DNA from: Azadirachta indica
Lineage: Eukaryota; Streptophyta; Magnoliopsida; Sapindales; Meliaceae
NCBI GenBank assembly: GCA_022749755.1
Contig: CM040451.1
Coordinates: 16,777,363 to 16,841,362 of the forward strand
DNA: 64,000 nt
Direction of reading: 5' to 3'
In this document: positions 11,897 through 29,895 of the stretch, piece after piece
Position numbering within the stretch: position 1 is the stretch's first letter
How the letters are laid out: each line of letters opens with the position of its first letter
Notes under the pieces: generated by a model
Seen by the model: only the letters and a program-made list of their open reading frames with translations
Databases searched by the model: none
Told to the model about the DNA's origin: nothing
Program-made: the position numbers and the translations under genes

Positions 11897-12594
11897 CCGA
11901 CACTGATTTGTTACGCTACTTCAACCCTAAGTTTCAAGATATACATTTGATTTCTTGTTTCAATCTTAATTTATCTATTAATAATTCCCAATATATTTAT
12001 TTATTTTTTCTTGCAATACTAATTGTAGTGTAATAATCAACCAAATATATTCAATATTAATTGCATGCGTATCAAAAATATGAATGATTTGATGATCAAC
12101 TAATATAATGCTGGAAATATGGTCACGTAATTCATATGCTTATATGTGCGCTTGAATTAATAATGTGTGAGACAAAGAAGAGTACTGTTGGAAAATCCAA
12201 TGAATTAAAGCTCAGCTGTCTTAATTAATATTTATTACTTGCACGTACCTTGCTCTTAACCTAACTACTACCGCGAAACAATTCATTCACAGCTGCCAAC
12301 AGTTTTGAGATGATGAGATAACTGGGAAAATTTCCAAAGAAAAAAAAATGAATAATTTGCTTTCGGAAAACATTTAAATGGGTAAAATTTGCGAGTTTGA
12401 AATTAAATTTGAGGAGAAATAAATAGCTAAGTTAGCTTTGACGTTATGGCGATGTCACAACAGAGATTTAATATTGATTAATAAATATAGCAGAAAGCTA
12501 GCTAGCCGTTGACTTATACATGAAAGGTCCCATCCCGGCCACATCTCCGGCTGTCTCCTAGGCGTGTGCACAGTCACTTTCAGGGGGACACGTG
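11897..12594 (-). promoter_or_regulatory. Candidate auxin-response elements upstream of GH3
   Basis: The minus strand has TGTCGG (plus ccgaca, 11897-11902), the high-affinity ARF site, and TGTCTC (plus gagaca, 12169-12174). The plus strand has tgtctc at 12552-12557. A G-box cacgtg is at 12589-12594. Single 6-mers occur by chance, but the combination upstream of a GH3 gene fits known ARF control of this family. Functionality is inference. Confidence 0.5.
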
Positions 12595-12599
12595 TTGAA

Positions 12600-15500
12600 C
12601 ATCAGTTGGTTGTCCCCACCCTCTTTTGCCTATGTTTCACAACATTAACCCAAGAAAAAAGCATTGCGTTGGTTGCTTAGGGAGGAGAAATGCAAGCGGG
12701 TGAAAGATCTCCCACCAAGGCAGGGCAGCCGGCTGCCTTGTGCTTGGTGTTACTCAGATTAATGGAGATTTTGTAGAATGTTTATATGCGATTATTGTCT
12801 TTACATATATTTTTATTATTATTATTATTGTAGTCTAGGTTACATTCTTAATTTGACCGTTGACTCTCACGGATTTCACCTATCTTATTCCTATAGTTTT
12901 ATATGATCGCCGTTGTTTAATTAATAATCATTACTTTTTTTTTTTTTTTTTTAATGGGAGAGAAAATATATATGTTGCCTTTTTATGAAAGCACTTCACT
13001 GTGTTTAGATGCTTTTTTAGAAAGTGATTCTTTGATCTCAAGAATCATTTTGTCTAATTGTTACGTACATGGCAATAAAAATTCATATTGCAAAAAAAAA
13101 AAAAAAAAAAAACTTTGTAATCTCAGAAGGTATTATTAGGAAATCATAATTTAATTCCGTAACAGTACTTTTCCGAAGAATCACCTCCATCTATTCACAA
13201 AGTTAAAAAAAAAAAAAGAAAAGAAAAATTCAATTATTCATTATATTATATTATTTCAAAGAAGCACACTCTACGTACTTTGTCTACTGTAGCTACTTAA
13301 TTGTTAATTAATTAAATGTGTGTTTTCAGCTATCAGACAGCCGCAGTTTTCACAGTGCGAAAAAAGTCCTCTAAAACCTACCGTTGATATTATGACTTGC
13401 AAATTGCAATAGTATTGCTATTTGCATGAATCAGAGAGCAACTCTAACGCCTAATTCCTTGAAGGATTGCTTGGTGCGATGGGAACACCCTTGACTGATA
13501 ACTTTTTTAACACTGTGAATTGTGAAATCAATCAATTCTATTAATCGATACCACCTAGTTAGCTAATAATGTTCCAGGCTAGGCTAAGCGGTGTGAAGTT
13601 TGTCGACGACAATCGCACGGAAAGTGTGCTTTGTAAATCCTCTTTGCTGCTGCATATATGCCTAATCCTATAACACAACAACTAAACCACCGATTTTTGG
13701 CCCACTCAGAAATCGAATTATGTCTTTTTTCCGCTCAACAGCTACCCTTTAAAATACTGTCAGATCCAATCAAATCAGTTTCCTGCCTCCTTATTCGTAT
13801 CAGAGCCCACATTATTTGCTGTTATCTTGGAAAATGATGTTACTTACTCTTTGCCCACTTAATTATTCATGCTTTATGTTATACATAAAATAAATTTTAA
13901 AGGTCTCAATCTAATATTACGCATTACATGTTTGTAATTAATTGGTAATTGAATCTAACTATTTTAAGTAATTAGCTAAAAAAAAATCGATAAACTTATT
14001 TAATTCATTATCCATGTAAAATTTGTACTCAGAACTTTGTTCTTTTTTATTGGATGAGTATTGATTTTCAAAATTTTTGCCATTAAAAAAAAAAATAAAT
14101 AACCTAATATTTACATAAAAAAAATAAATATATCATTTAAATTTAAATGTTTAAGTTTAAATAATTCAAATTTTAATGAAAAAAATACTACCTAAAACCA
14201 TATTTTTATGTAGTTGTCTATGATGTCACTTTATATTAAGATATTTAAGTTTATTTTTTTACTTTTGTACTAATTCAAATTTTAATTGAAAAAACATGCA
14301 AATTTTACCTAAACAATATTACTATATACATAGTTGTCCACGATGTTGCATGTAATTAGTATTTACTTTACATGCACAAGTGCTTATATTAAAACAATTC
14401 TATCCGGGGCTGCTTTTCGTAAAAATTATATAAAGTCCTTTTATTTTTTTTTTTTTTGTCTTTTTTGGGATAGAGTTAGAAATTAACAGCTGTATTCTTA
14501 GATCATCAAAATTTTTGGTTGCATGTGCAAGTTTAATATGGTTTCAAAACCGATTACATATCTTAAATCTTTTAAACAACTAAAATATATTATTGTATAA
14601 AACTATTAAGTTATAAAATATAACAGCTGTAGATTAGCTTTCTTTCTTTTTTTTTTTAATTGTTTAATTTTTTAGATCAGAAAAACAAAAGCATTTTAAT
14701 TATTAACATATCATGAAAAGCACTTTCTGTATTTGGGATTCATTTGTATTCTTCCGTGAATTACTTATTTACCTTTCACTCATTTTAAATGTGGTTTCAG
14801 TTTGAATACGCGTATTATGGCAAATTGTGAGCCCTCGACAATTCAGTACGTGAATGCACATTGTATAGTTTTGTCTGAAAAGGCAATGCATGCGTTTGAG
14901 AGTAAACAAACCAGAACTGGAAACTCATCTAGCTTTCAGATCCACCGATTCTGACGCTTCAAAGTGAAAAATCATACACGATTTTACACTTAACGACATA
15001 ATCTTGCAATCCCACTAACTAAAAAGATGGTGAATATCAAAATCCTCGAAAGATTTGATGCTTCTGTGTTGTTACATTTTGTGCATGGTTTCACCCAAAG
15101 GCCATTTTTTCCCATGTGGAGAGAAGTCATTGTCCGAAGTCTTCTCTTTCTTATCAGGATAAATATTAATAAATCGTTTGCTCAATGACTTTTTCATATC
15201 TGACGTGATGGTTCAATAAATTTTCCTTTCTTTTCTTGTTTTCACTTTGATGGAAAATATTTTTTAACTTTTAATGAAATTTCTAGGGTAGTGATAATGG
15301 ATGTCGGTACCTGTCTGTGTCTACCAACTGTAACTTTTACTCTTCGGTGTCAACTGCTACAGCAATAGGCCACTGTTCATATATATGCAATGCATTCAAG
15401 CCTACTTCGAAGAAGAATCCAAAACTATAATCTGTGCATGTGCCATTCCTTAACTCAAACTGCTAAGTTTCGGGCAATGGGCATTGTCTGGAGTGTCTGC

Positions 15501-18500
15501 TCAACTTCAGCAATGTCTTTCCAAATTATTCGAGAACAATTACGGTTTTTTGGTGAAAGATGCATGCATCTGAACTAGTAATTTATAACCACTATATACG
15601 AATGAAAGACCATAACAAGAACACAAACTCCAATCTACGTTCGATCAGTTTTGTGAATGATGATTTACACCCATTTTTCAAATCTTATATATTGAACAGT
15701 ATTGATGATGTTTTTGTTCAATAATCAGTATACAGGTGGCTGATTTAACTCTACAAGAGTACTCTCCACAGTTTTCTGCTTTTTATCTTTTTGAATTTAT
15801 ACACAAGAATGATTGCTAGCTTTCGCACACACCCGTAAATCATATTGACGAAGCAAAGATTGCAATCTTATATTTCTCAAGTGAATTCACCTAGTGGTCA
15901 AAATGTTAATTATTAATTACACTTGCCACTTGGCTTGATCTTTTTTCTAGGATTATTATTTCTATCGCTATTTGATGGGACAAAGCAAACAGAATGGGAG
16001 TTTGTGTTCTTCTTAGTAATCAATCACAGCATCATCAGATTAGGACTTCTCTGATTTTAAGACCCTACTAAGCATACCATGCACCTTCTAGCAAGATAGG
16101 ACTGTCGGCAGAATTATCAAGACTATGAACAAATGATGATCTAAAACCTTTCATTATAGATATATATGTTGGATAGGATTAGTATAGTTTAATTAGTTTG
16201 ATATGATAGTTCAAGAGAAAAGAATTAGGAAGTACATCGTCAAGCTGTTCAATTAATCACTAAACGCAATGAAGGCTAAGATATGCAAAATAATAATCCT
16301 CCTAATTAACTTGAAAGTTCCTTAACAACTTTTGGTGTTTTGAACCAAGAAGTTGAAGGGTAATTAAATCCGAGTGGGGATGCAATATCGATTTAGGGCT
16401 ATATAGTATGAGAAGTATTTTTCATGCCCATCTTCTCATGTAGTGAATTTGGCAAACATATGGGACCATCGTATCCAATCTTAGCTTGACTACAAAGTAC
16501 GCACAAAGTATCACACTGTCTTTTAGAAAGATAATTTGTGGACATGGAGGAGACACAGTCTTTTAATCAATTGAAACCGCCTACTTTTTCTATGAGATTT
16601 TTTCCTCTCTTTCATTTTACTTTTACACAGAGAAAGAAAGAAAGATAAAAGTACTAGTGCATGCAGTATAGGTGGGGAGCACATTTACGTAAGCTATGAG
16701 AAGTAAACATATCCAAGCAGGTTATAAATTGCTGTTTTATTTCCTTTAATATAATAATGAGAGGATGATCAAAGCTTCCAAAACCAATAGTAAAACGGCA
16801 AGTGAGCAGTTTTATGTTGAGACCTGCTTGGCTGTCTGGATAGTGCTAGAACTATACAGATACGATCGAGTAGTATATCTACAAAAGAAGAATAAAATTT
16901 GTAGTCAGAAAAGAAAAGAGTGAAAATTGAAAGGCTAGGGTTTTAGAAGGGGGAATGCATGGGGTCCATGTACAAATGTATCGGTAAAGTAAAGAGAGTA
17001 GTGACTTTCGTGTCTGGTTGATATTGATCCTGGGGAGAAATTTAGGGGGAAAGCATTATGATTATGTTGTTTCTGTTGTATACTCTTTTGTCCCCTACTT
17101 CTTACATCTCATGAATTCGACTTGTAATAGACTTACTATCTGTCACTAAATAAAGTCTTTTCCCTAACCTTTGATGCAGATGATATTATCCGTTGTTTTA
17201 TCCAAATTCTTTATTTATGTTGGCAGGCAAAGACATTTTAACAAAAAGGATAAGATAGCAAATTATTCAGACACATCTGGTTTGAGTTGAGAAGACTTGA
17301 CCTAAAGTGTTGATCTCTCGTTACAGTGAATTGCAACATATAATATGATATGATCGTTTAAGATCTTTAATAAGACTAATCAACATTCCCATCGTGGCCG
17401 CATTCAATATAATATTATTGATGCTATTAACTAAATTCGAAATAAACAATTCTCTACATTGCTGATGTTGTTATCAGGAGATGCAACTTTATTTACGCAG
17501 TTTTTCAACTGGGCCCATTTTGAGCCCATTTCTTAACAAAAATGGGCCACTCACCGTAAATGGATCAATACTCAAAGCTCAGACAACAATTGAATCTACA
17601 GCTTCTACTAAAGACATCCCAAAAGGTTCTGAATAATCCCCCAGTTGAAATTGTCAGGTACAAGCTCTATCTTCCCTGATTGCAACGTTCCATCCAGCAG
17701 GAAGGGTCGCTTAAATTATCAAATTAATTTGAATATAGATTATGTATCTTAATTTTATATTAATTTATGTAATAATTGGTAGACTTGAATTATCTACTTG
17801 TAGTTTTGACACCATTTAACCTTTATTTTTAACATAATTTTGCTGCTATAATTCTGAGCCGCTGCCACATTTTTGAATTTCATGCATTGGCAAAAACATG
17901 AAAGAAAGGTGAAGTATTTTGACCATTTCGCCTTTGACACATAACTTACGTTCTAGTCAAAAATCGAGTCAAAATTGTGACATCTACAATAAAACAAGGC
18001 TAGTTTGTAAAAGCTCACTTCATCAATTACGTCAGAGATAGCACCTGTTTGTTAAATTATATAGTATTTACCAAAACTAAATCAATCAGCAATTTCCTCT
18101 TAATTTCTTCAGAACCAGATCTTGCAATAGCCGGTCCAGTCTTCAATTAGGACAAAAAAAATGAAAAAGGGTAAGGAAAAAAACTATAACTTTATACACA
18201 AAAATAAGTAATAACAATGAAATTTGACTTTCAAAGTTGCAGTGAATTGATCAAAGTAATCGGGATGGGATGCTCGTGATCTTAATTCGGGTTAAACAAT
18301 TGAAATAATAAAATGTTTTGGTGTTGGATCCATATTCCATGATTCACTGGATTTGCCCTCCGTCCAAATCTTTTTGCTTCCTTGGATCGTTCACATCTCT
18401 CTGTGTTTTTTAAGAATCTTGTCAACAACAATGCACAGCGAGATTCTCGTACATGCATAATAATACAATATATAAAGCTTCCAATTGTTATTTGAAAAGC

Positions 18501-18930
18501 AGAATTCTGATCTGATCTTTATTTGAATTTATCTCGTTAATTTCTAGGAAAAATATTTTGTTATGTTTATATAGTTTTATTAATTATGTATTGTTCGAAT
18601 TTTTATTTTTTATTTTATTAATAGCCTGTATGTATTACTTGAATGAAGAAAAAAAAGAGTACCTCTTCTTCTCGAGAAAAAAAAAATCTTTTTTCTAATA
18701 TTATAATTGCTCTGTATTTATGTTTATCAATTCAAAATCTAAAATAACAAAGAAAATAAAAAGTAAAGGGTGCTAGGAAGAGAAAAAAAAAAAAAAAAAA
18801 AGAGGAAACAAATGGAGGGAATTCCAAGTTAATGCAACAGTGAAAACGATTTTGTAGACAATTCTTTTTCTTTACAAATACAAAACGTTGTCGTTTAATT
18901 TCACGTCGATTTCCGCAGAGGCATTGCCTT
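12600..18930. other. Gene-poor, AT-rich intergenic region
   Basis: About 6 kb with no supported coding gene. It holds homopolymer tracts (T-run 12935-12952, A-run 13092-13112) and a diverged local duplication (14161-14230 and 14271-14350). Short frames such as 15390-15578 have no recognisable domain. A non-coding transcript or a decayed transposon could be hidden here, but I see no diagnostic structure. Confidence 0.45.
14161..14350. repeat. Diverged tandem duplication of about 70-80 bp
   Basis: Two blocks, 14161-14230 and 14271-14350, share taattcaaattttaat, a run of A, tacctaaa and a tagttgtc(t/c)a(t/c)gatgt end. They look like an old local duplication or part of a decayed repeat. Confidence 0.55.
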
Positions 18931-18933
18931 GAG

Positions 18934-19257
18934 CTAAAAACTCCCATCAAAACCAGCGTTCCTGAGCTCTTGTTCTAAGGCTTCTTCAAGCCAGTATTGA
19001 GATTCTTCCATCAACCGAGGACTCATTCTAAACATCAAAACGCAAAACTCCATCTCATTTAAGGCACCGTCGCCATCAAGATCACCTTCTGTAATCATGC
19101 TGGCAAGCTTGTCATCTGTCAAGTTTCGCAATCCTAAGATAGCAGAGTTCTGCTTCAAGCTCTCCTTCGTAATCACCCCCTTCTCCTTGTCCATCAACAG
19201 CTGAAACCCATTACACAGCTCGTTTATCAGCCCCTCACCGCCCAACTTATCTGCCAT
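18934..19257 (-). CDS. KIC: EF-hand calcium-binding protein, KIC/PBP1-like
   Basis: Small single-EF-hand protein related to Arabidopsis KIC and PBP1, which bind a kinesin (KCBP) or PINOID in a Ca2+-dependent way. From the ATG at 19257 it encodes 107 aa. A canonical 12-residue loop DLDGDGALNEME (acidic at 1, 3, 5 and 12) is at about residues 58-69. An upstream degenerate loop (DKEKGVITKESL) does not look Ca2+-competent. Family members normally carry about 10-20 more N-terminal residues; the matching codons (EVDFEDLLPV) are present just upstream but lie out of frame with the upstream ATG at 19304, as if one base were lost near 19290. Either the downstream ATG is used, or the gene is damaged. 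A TATA-like element lies near 19405-19415. Confidence 0.7.
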   Translation of the reverse strand: MADKLGGEGLINELCNGFQLLMDKEKGVITKESLKQNSAILGLRNLTDDKLASMITEGDLDGDGALNEMEFCVLMFRMSPRLMEESQYWLEEALEQELRNAGFDGSF

Positions 19258-19304
19258 TACAGGCAACAGATCCTCGAAATCAACCTCCTGTTAATCCCCG
19301 CCAT

Positions 19305-20644
19305 TGTTGAAATTTATATTGACTAATTAAACTGTTTAATCTTTAGCAAGAACAAATAGAAGATATCGGAGATTGTGTGAGATTGAGAACGTGGGCATGA
19401 AGATTTGTGAGTATATATAATAGAGGAATAAGGTTCTTCTAGGAAAGAGGAGGAGTCATGTCACGGTTTCCTTATGGATGACAGAAAAGGAACAGTTAAT
19501 TGCTGGTCGGCTTTGGCCTCACTGTTTCGTAGAAGCTTGTCAGGGGTATTTATGTCATTTTGTATACTTTGTATTCTCTTCTTCTAGACTTTGACTTTAT
19601 CCTAATCTGGACAGAGGATAGGAATGGAATGGCCGGAGGGGTATTATCGTCATTTTAAGGACTTTATGGCTTTGACCTCTACTAGGTAGTCGCAGGTTTT
19701 TTGTTGTAGTTTTAGTTTGTTCCCACTTCACGCAATAAAAAATTTTCAATAATAAGTAAATTATGTTGGATTAGGAAAATATTATTAATAATCTAATGCA
19801 TAGTGAATTAATTTTTTTAACTACAATTTATAAAACAAAAAAATTATGATAATAATAATAATTAATTACAAGTATTGACTGCTAAAACTTAATTCCATTC
19901 ATTGTAATTTTCGAGAATCCTTTTAGGATTATTATAACTTTTTCACATTTAAATCTATTATGATTTAATTATGCATTACAATTAAATTAAATGAAAACTC
20001 TTATAAATTATAATCACGTGGTGCTAATATATAGATAGATTGATGCATTCCGGTAGTCACACTGAATCCTACAGAAATAAAATAAATTATTATTCATGCT
20101 GTTGTGGTGCTTATTATAAGAAGGAAGAGCATGAATTAAGAAGGTTCGATTCATAATATATCTTACTGCAAGCCACGTGGTAGGACTAGGAGCGTTCTAA
20201 CTTTATTGCTCTCATTTCTTTAGGCTTAGCCCTTGTATTGTATATGTGACTATGATATTATAATTAATAGAATCAACAACAAAGTTGAGTTGTTTTTCCA
20301 AAAAAGAAAAAAAGAATAGTAAAGATTCCAAAGAAGAAGAAGAAGAAGAATGGATGACGTGTACGAACTAGGAAGCCGGCAAAATGAATGCGTGTATTTG
20401 ACGTGTAAGCCCACCCGGCACACCACCTCTCTCAGCGGCAGCCGAAAATATTGTCATGGATTACGTGTGTACAACTGGACATATTCACAATTGGAAATTG
20501 GAATTGACGGAGAAGTCAAAATAGGAATAACTTCACTTAATTAAATTTATAACTTATAATTTGTCTTAACGATTGGATAAAAGTAATTAATTCAAAGCTC
20601 GGCTGGAAATTAAGGCTTGCTAATAAAAATTAAATTTCATGTCG
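19305..20644. other. Intergenic between EF-hand gene and receptor kinase A
   Basis: Contains the EF-hand promoter and the 3' flank of receptor kinase A. A GAA microsatellite-like run is at about 20331-20350. No gene is supported. Confidence 0.5.
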
Positions 20645-24960
<4,316 letters not shown>

Positions 24961-25002
24961 GAAAGAATGTAAATAGATTGTAGAAAATTTTTCCCTCAAC
25001 AA

Positions 25003-26362
25003 GAAGGCATGCTGTGCCTGCTAATTATCTATCTATTTTTGACGGTGATTTGTCTATTATCTATCAACAATGCCCCCACGAGGTGATTTAGTCAGCAATT
25101 TCACAGTTTGATTGGGATGAAAATATTTGCATAATTGAATAATTATATAAAGGTAACAACGACAGTCTTGTCTTATATTAGAATAAAGTTCTACTGCGAA
25201 TTGAAATTAATCAAGAGGGAAAAAAAGGTGGGCAGTGCCTACTTCGATGCATTGTCCCAGGAAGCTTTTTGGAAGACAAGAAAAAAGTTAGCATGCAGCA
25301 TAAATACTATCTACTTCTTTTTTTAATATATATTTACCATCTGCCTAATGTAGCTACTTCGCGTAGTCTAAAGTTTTTGGACCCATATTGGGATGGCTAC
25401 GGTGAAATCTATTCCTGTGAATATATTAGAACGGAAATCTACTCTCACAAATATATGTAAAAAAAAAATTCTTGACCTTATATTTAGACAATGAGATGAG
25501 TACAATCAAGTCAAATAGTGATTCTTAGAATAATTTAAATTAATACTAACAAAAATATTTTTGAGACTTCACCCAATGAAAACAAAATAGAGCAAATCCA
25601 TGCTAATTGGGAACAATTGAAGTGAGAAACCAAACCAAAAGCTGTCCCTTTAGGAATGTTCTAACTAAAGCAAGCTTAGCTGTTAACACTATGCAACTCT
25701 TAATGATTGACACTTTTAGGAAATAGGGCGATACGCTAATGATCCGCAGTTTGAGTGGCAAATTACTAGCAAAATCGAATTATTGAAACAGCAAGCTGGC
25801 CAGCAAGGTCAAGGTCTATTTTTGTCTTTTACCATCTTTTTATGACGGGTCCCCTGGTCTTATTTTTCTTCCTCTTTTAGAAAGAAGATCACATCCATGA
25901 TTACATAAGGACAATATAAACTATAAAGAAAAACATAAATCTCTTTCTCTCTACCTATATTATTTGTTTATAAACACCCATATGAAGAGTATTGACTGTT
26001 GGCATCAGCTTGAAATATTTTATTCAACAAGAAGTGTAGTAGAACGTTAGAGCCTATGCTTATGCAGGACTTATAGTAGTAATCATGGATCATGGTGCTC
26101 CCAATTATAATAATGCGGCAAAATACCAACATGAAACAAGACCAGATTCACCGCTGCAAAAATTTTCGTCCGTTTCCCATAATTTACGCTAGTTATGCAA
26201 CCCATACAGAAAACATTCAATGAGTCAATCACTAGCCAAGCTGGTTCGACGACCTAACTCCTTTTATTCAAGAAGGAAATGAAAAAAATAAACCAGAATT
26301 AGCCAAAGTCATCAGTCAAAGGGCTCAACTAGGCAGGTTTGATCACTTGTTCCAATGCTATA
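25003..26362. other. Intergenic between receptor kinase A and retroelement copy 2
   Basis: AT-rich, including the promoter of receptor kinase A. Short frames at 25135-25460 have no recognisable motif. No gene supported. Confidence 0.5.
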
Positions 26363-26988
26363 TGTCACGGCCTCACTCTCTTCACTCACTTCGACCGTGC
26401 GGCGCTTAGCAACTCCGCTCACTAAGCAAGCCTTCAACACCCACAATGCGCTAAATCGGAAGCTTATGAATAGAAGAGAGAGCAATAAGAGTTTGAGTGA
26501 AGAGTGATTTACACAACTCAAGTTTATTGCTTGATTGCTTTGTTACTTGGTTGCTTGGTTTGGCCAAATGAGGCCTCACCTATTTATAGGAAAACTTACA
26601 TACAATGGACGGCCTAGATTGCACCTCACAATGCACTTTTGAGGGCTAGGATTGGCCTTCTAGAAATGTCCTAGAAAATATCTACACAATTGTCAAAATG
26701 GTAAAGCTATCTACACAATTCTAGAACTTGGGCTAATTGGGCCTCCATTCTAGAAGTTGGGCTAATTGGGCTAACATTGGGCTATAAGTACAATAATGCC
26801 AATAAGGAAGAATATATGGATCTTTGGCCCAAATGCCTTATTTCCCCACTTAACCCGTTCTATCGACGAGTCATATTACCAAAGCTCATGTGCCCGTTTG
26901 TCCCGGATTTTCCCTCGCGCGAATTCTGTCCGCACAACGTCTTGGTCACGGTTACTGTTCATGGGCACTATTCACGCGGGGCGTGACA
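26363..26988 (-). repeat. LTR (3' LTR) of retroelement copy 2
   Basis: 626 bp, TGTCACG...CGTGACA. Three substitutions against the partner at 30249-30874: in the first 30 bp, near position 50, and near the aaggaagaat motif. Confidence 0.95.
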
Positions 26989-27000
26989 TCCTCCCCCACC
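26989..27000 (-). other. Polypurine tract of retroelement copy 2
   Basis: Minus strand GGTGGGGGAGGA directly inside the 3' LTR, identical to copy 1. The stop codon of the long frame overlaps its edge. Confidence 0.85.
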
Positions 27001-29895
27001 TAAATGCGCGACGTCCTCGTCGCGTCTTCCTCACGGAACCTCTTTATGTGCTCTTGGAATTGCCATAGTGCATCTTCATGCTCCCATGTAGCCTCGCTTT
27101 CGGGCAATCCCTTCCACTTGACGAAGTATTCCGTGTAGTTCGGCACTCCTCGCTTTCGAACTCGTCGATCTGCAAGAATACACTCAACCTCCTTCTCAAA
27201 AGAGGTTACCACGGCAGTTGGAGCCCGTTTTGACTCCCCTCGGCTCGGGTCTTCCTCATCTCCATGGTAAGGCTTTAACATGCTTACATGGAAGACGGGG
27301 TGAATCTTCAATTTAGGGGGAAGAAGAACTCGATATGACACCTTGCCCACTTTCTTTATGATCGGAAATGGTCCCTCGTAACGTCGAACCAATCCCTTGT
27401 GTACTTTGCGCAATGTCTTGAATTGTTGGGGCAAGAGTTTCACCATGACTTGGTCCCCCTCTTGGAACTCCACGTCCCTCCGGTTATTGTCCGCCCACTT
27501 CTTCATCTTCTTAGCCGCCTTATCTAGGTATGCCCTAGCTAAATCGGCTTGTTCATGCCATGCCTTGGCGAACTTGAAGGCTCCCGGACTTTTCCCATCA
27601 TAACTTGAGGCTAGTGCATGTGGAGTCGTCGGTTGTCGTCCCAACACAATCTCGAACGGACTCCTATTAGTTGCCTCGCTCCGCTGCAAGTTATAAGAAA
27701 ATTGAGCCACATCTAGCAACTTGGCCCAATCCCTTTGGTTGGCACTCACATAGTGCCTCAAGTATAATTCGAGCAGTGCATTGACACGCTCGGTTTGTCC
27801 GTCACTTTGAGGATGAAAGCTTGTAGAAAAATTGAGGTCCGTTCCAAGTAGCTTGAATAACTCGGACCAAAACTTCCCGGTAAACCGTGGATCGCGATCA
27901 CTTATAATATTATTCGGCACTCCCCAAAGCTTCACCACATGCTTTAGGAATAATTTTGCAGCTTCTTCCGCTGTGCAATCCGTAGGTGCCGGTGTAAAAA
28001 TCGCGTATTTGCTAAAACGATCCACCACCACAATGATACTTCCATACCCCTCCGATTTCGGTAGTGACGTGATGAAATCCATGGAAACGCTTTCCCATGG
28101 CTTGTTCGGAATTGGCAATGGCTCAAGTAACCCGCCGGATGCTCGTTGCTCAATTTTGTCTTGTTGGCATACAAGACATGTCCGCACGTAGGCCTCGACA
28201 TCTTCCCGCATCCTTGGCCAATAGTACGAATTTTCCAACAAAGCATTGGTGCGCTTAGCCCCGGGGTGTCCAGCCCACTTGGAATCATGGCATTCCTTGA
28301 TAAGCTCTTTCCTCAAGCCACCCCACTTCGGCACAAAGATTCGCCTCCCCTTGGCATAGAGCAATCCGTCGTCAAGCCAAAACCGTCTTGTCTTCCCCTC
28401 GTGTGCGAGCACCACTATATTCTTGGCTAGAGGGTCTCGGGTCAATCCTTCTTTGATCCTCCCTACTAGCTTTCCCTCGGGAATGCTTAAGTTAATGGTC
28501 GAGAGTGTCTTAGTCTCCACCTTACTTGCTCTTGATATCGGAACCATGCACGCCTTGCCTCCATCAAGGATGCACATGGTGTTGGCAAATGGTACCGGTA
28601 CGACCTTCATTTGATCAAAGAAATCCATCCCAAGCACAATTTTGTGGTCGTCCATAGGTACTACCGACCAATCTATTGGTCCTTTCCATTCTCCGATGGT
28701 GGTTTCAACCTTCCGCGCTATACCTTTGATTGGTTTAGCGGCCGAATTTATCGCCTTCATGGTGCCGCCTTTGTTGGTCACCTTGAGACCTAGTCGTTTG
28801 GCCTCGTCAACCTGCACAAAGTTATGTGAGGCACCAGTATCAACTAAGGCTTTTGTACGTACCTTGTTGATTACCACATCAACATAGATAAGCCCCTTTG
28901 CTTGTGCCTCCGGAACTGCTCGAATGGCATTGAGTAGTTGCAAGGAACCCATCGCCGCGTCACCCTCTCGACTTGGTGGTTCCTCCGCACGAGCCACCAT
29001 GGCGTTCAATGCCTTCCTCTTCGGACAATCCCGCATCCAATGAGGACCATCGCAAAAGTAGCAATTTCGAGAAGGTTTGGAATCCCTCTCTTTGTCATTC
29101 CTCGGCTTCTCTTTGCCGATAGGTGGTTTGCGGAAACCATCTCCTTGCGATTTGCTATGGTCTCCCCCACCTTTACCTTGGCCACCCTTCTTGTCCTTGG
29201 CCTTGGTATTTGATCGCTCACTTGAGTAATCAGTGAGAGTCTCCGCAACGGCTATGGCGGTTGCGAGATCTTGCACACTTCGTCTCCTAAGCTCCGTCTT
29301 TGCCCATCCTTGGAGCCCATCCATGAAGAAAAAGAGCGAATCCTTGTCGCTCATATCCGGAATCTCCAACACCAAGCTAGTAAACTCCTTGATGTAGTCC
29401 CGCAAGCTTCCGGATTGTTTGAGGCGTCGCAACCGGCCTCGTGCTTCCTCTTCGGCATTTTCCGGATAGAATTGCCGCTTGAGTTCCCGCTTGAAGTCAT
29501 CGAAGGTTTCGATGGTGCATGTCCCTTTACCAATGTCTCCGTACCTCCTTCTCCACCACAACATAGCCACATCGGTTAGATAGTGGGTAGCGGTACGTAC
29601 CTTGGTTTGTTCATCGGTGATGTCCATCACTTCGACATATTGTTCGATCCCCCACAAGAAGTTGTCCACGTCCTTGGCACTCCTCGAGCCATTATAGGAC
29701 TTGGGCTTGGGGACATCGACTCTTGGTGCTTCACGTGTGGTAGTCATCCCGCTTGCTGCCGCACGCTTGCACAAAGCCACATCCTCCTTAATTGTGGCGA
29801 GTTCCCTATCAATGTAGGCTCGGATGTCCCTAAACATACGGTCGTGAACCGCTAGCAACTCTTGCTTGAAGGCATCCTCGAGTTTGGCGGTAGAG
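27000..29895 (-). CDS. Retroelement copy 2 gag-protease-integrase-chromodomain polyprotein
   Basis: Open from about 29895 to the stop at 27000 (about 960 codons). Order, counted from 29858: retrotransposon gag (about 50-215, WWRRRY, RQFYPENAEEEARGRL), zinc knuckle CYFCDGPHWMRDC (about 264-276), aspartic protease site VDTGASHNF (about 335-343), a short linker, HHCC zinc-binding domain (about 522-567), integrase core with MDFITSLPKSEGYG, SDRDPRFTG and SFHPQSDGQTERVN carrying the D,D,E residues, and a C-terminal chromodomain YTEYFVKWKGLPESEATWE (about 900-940). Only about 180 residues separate the protease from the zinc domain, and no YxDD or RNase H motif occurs there. The frame is split from the gag start by a 2-bp insertion near 29893. 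No ATG of its own is evident before DRMFRD. Confidence 0.9.

Noticed and set aside
15390..15578. Small plus-strand frame in the gene-poor region
   Set aside because: No motif, no splice or promoter context; the length is expected by chance.
16900..17000. Possible microRNA hairpin around gcatggggtccatgtac
   Set aside because: Only a very short palindrome; no stem of microRNA length and no match to a conserved plant microRNA that I recall.
20350..20544. 64-codon plus-strand frame
   Set aside because: It overlaps the 3' flank of receptor kinase A and has no recognisable feature.
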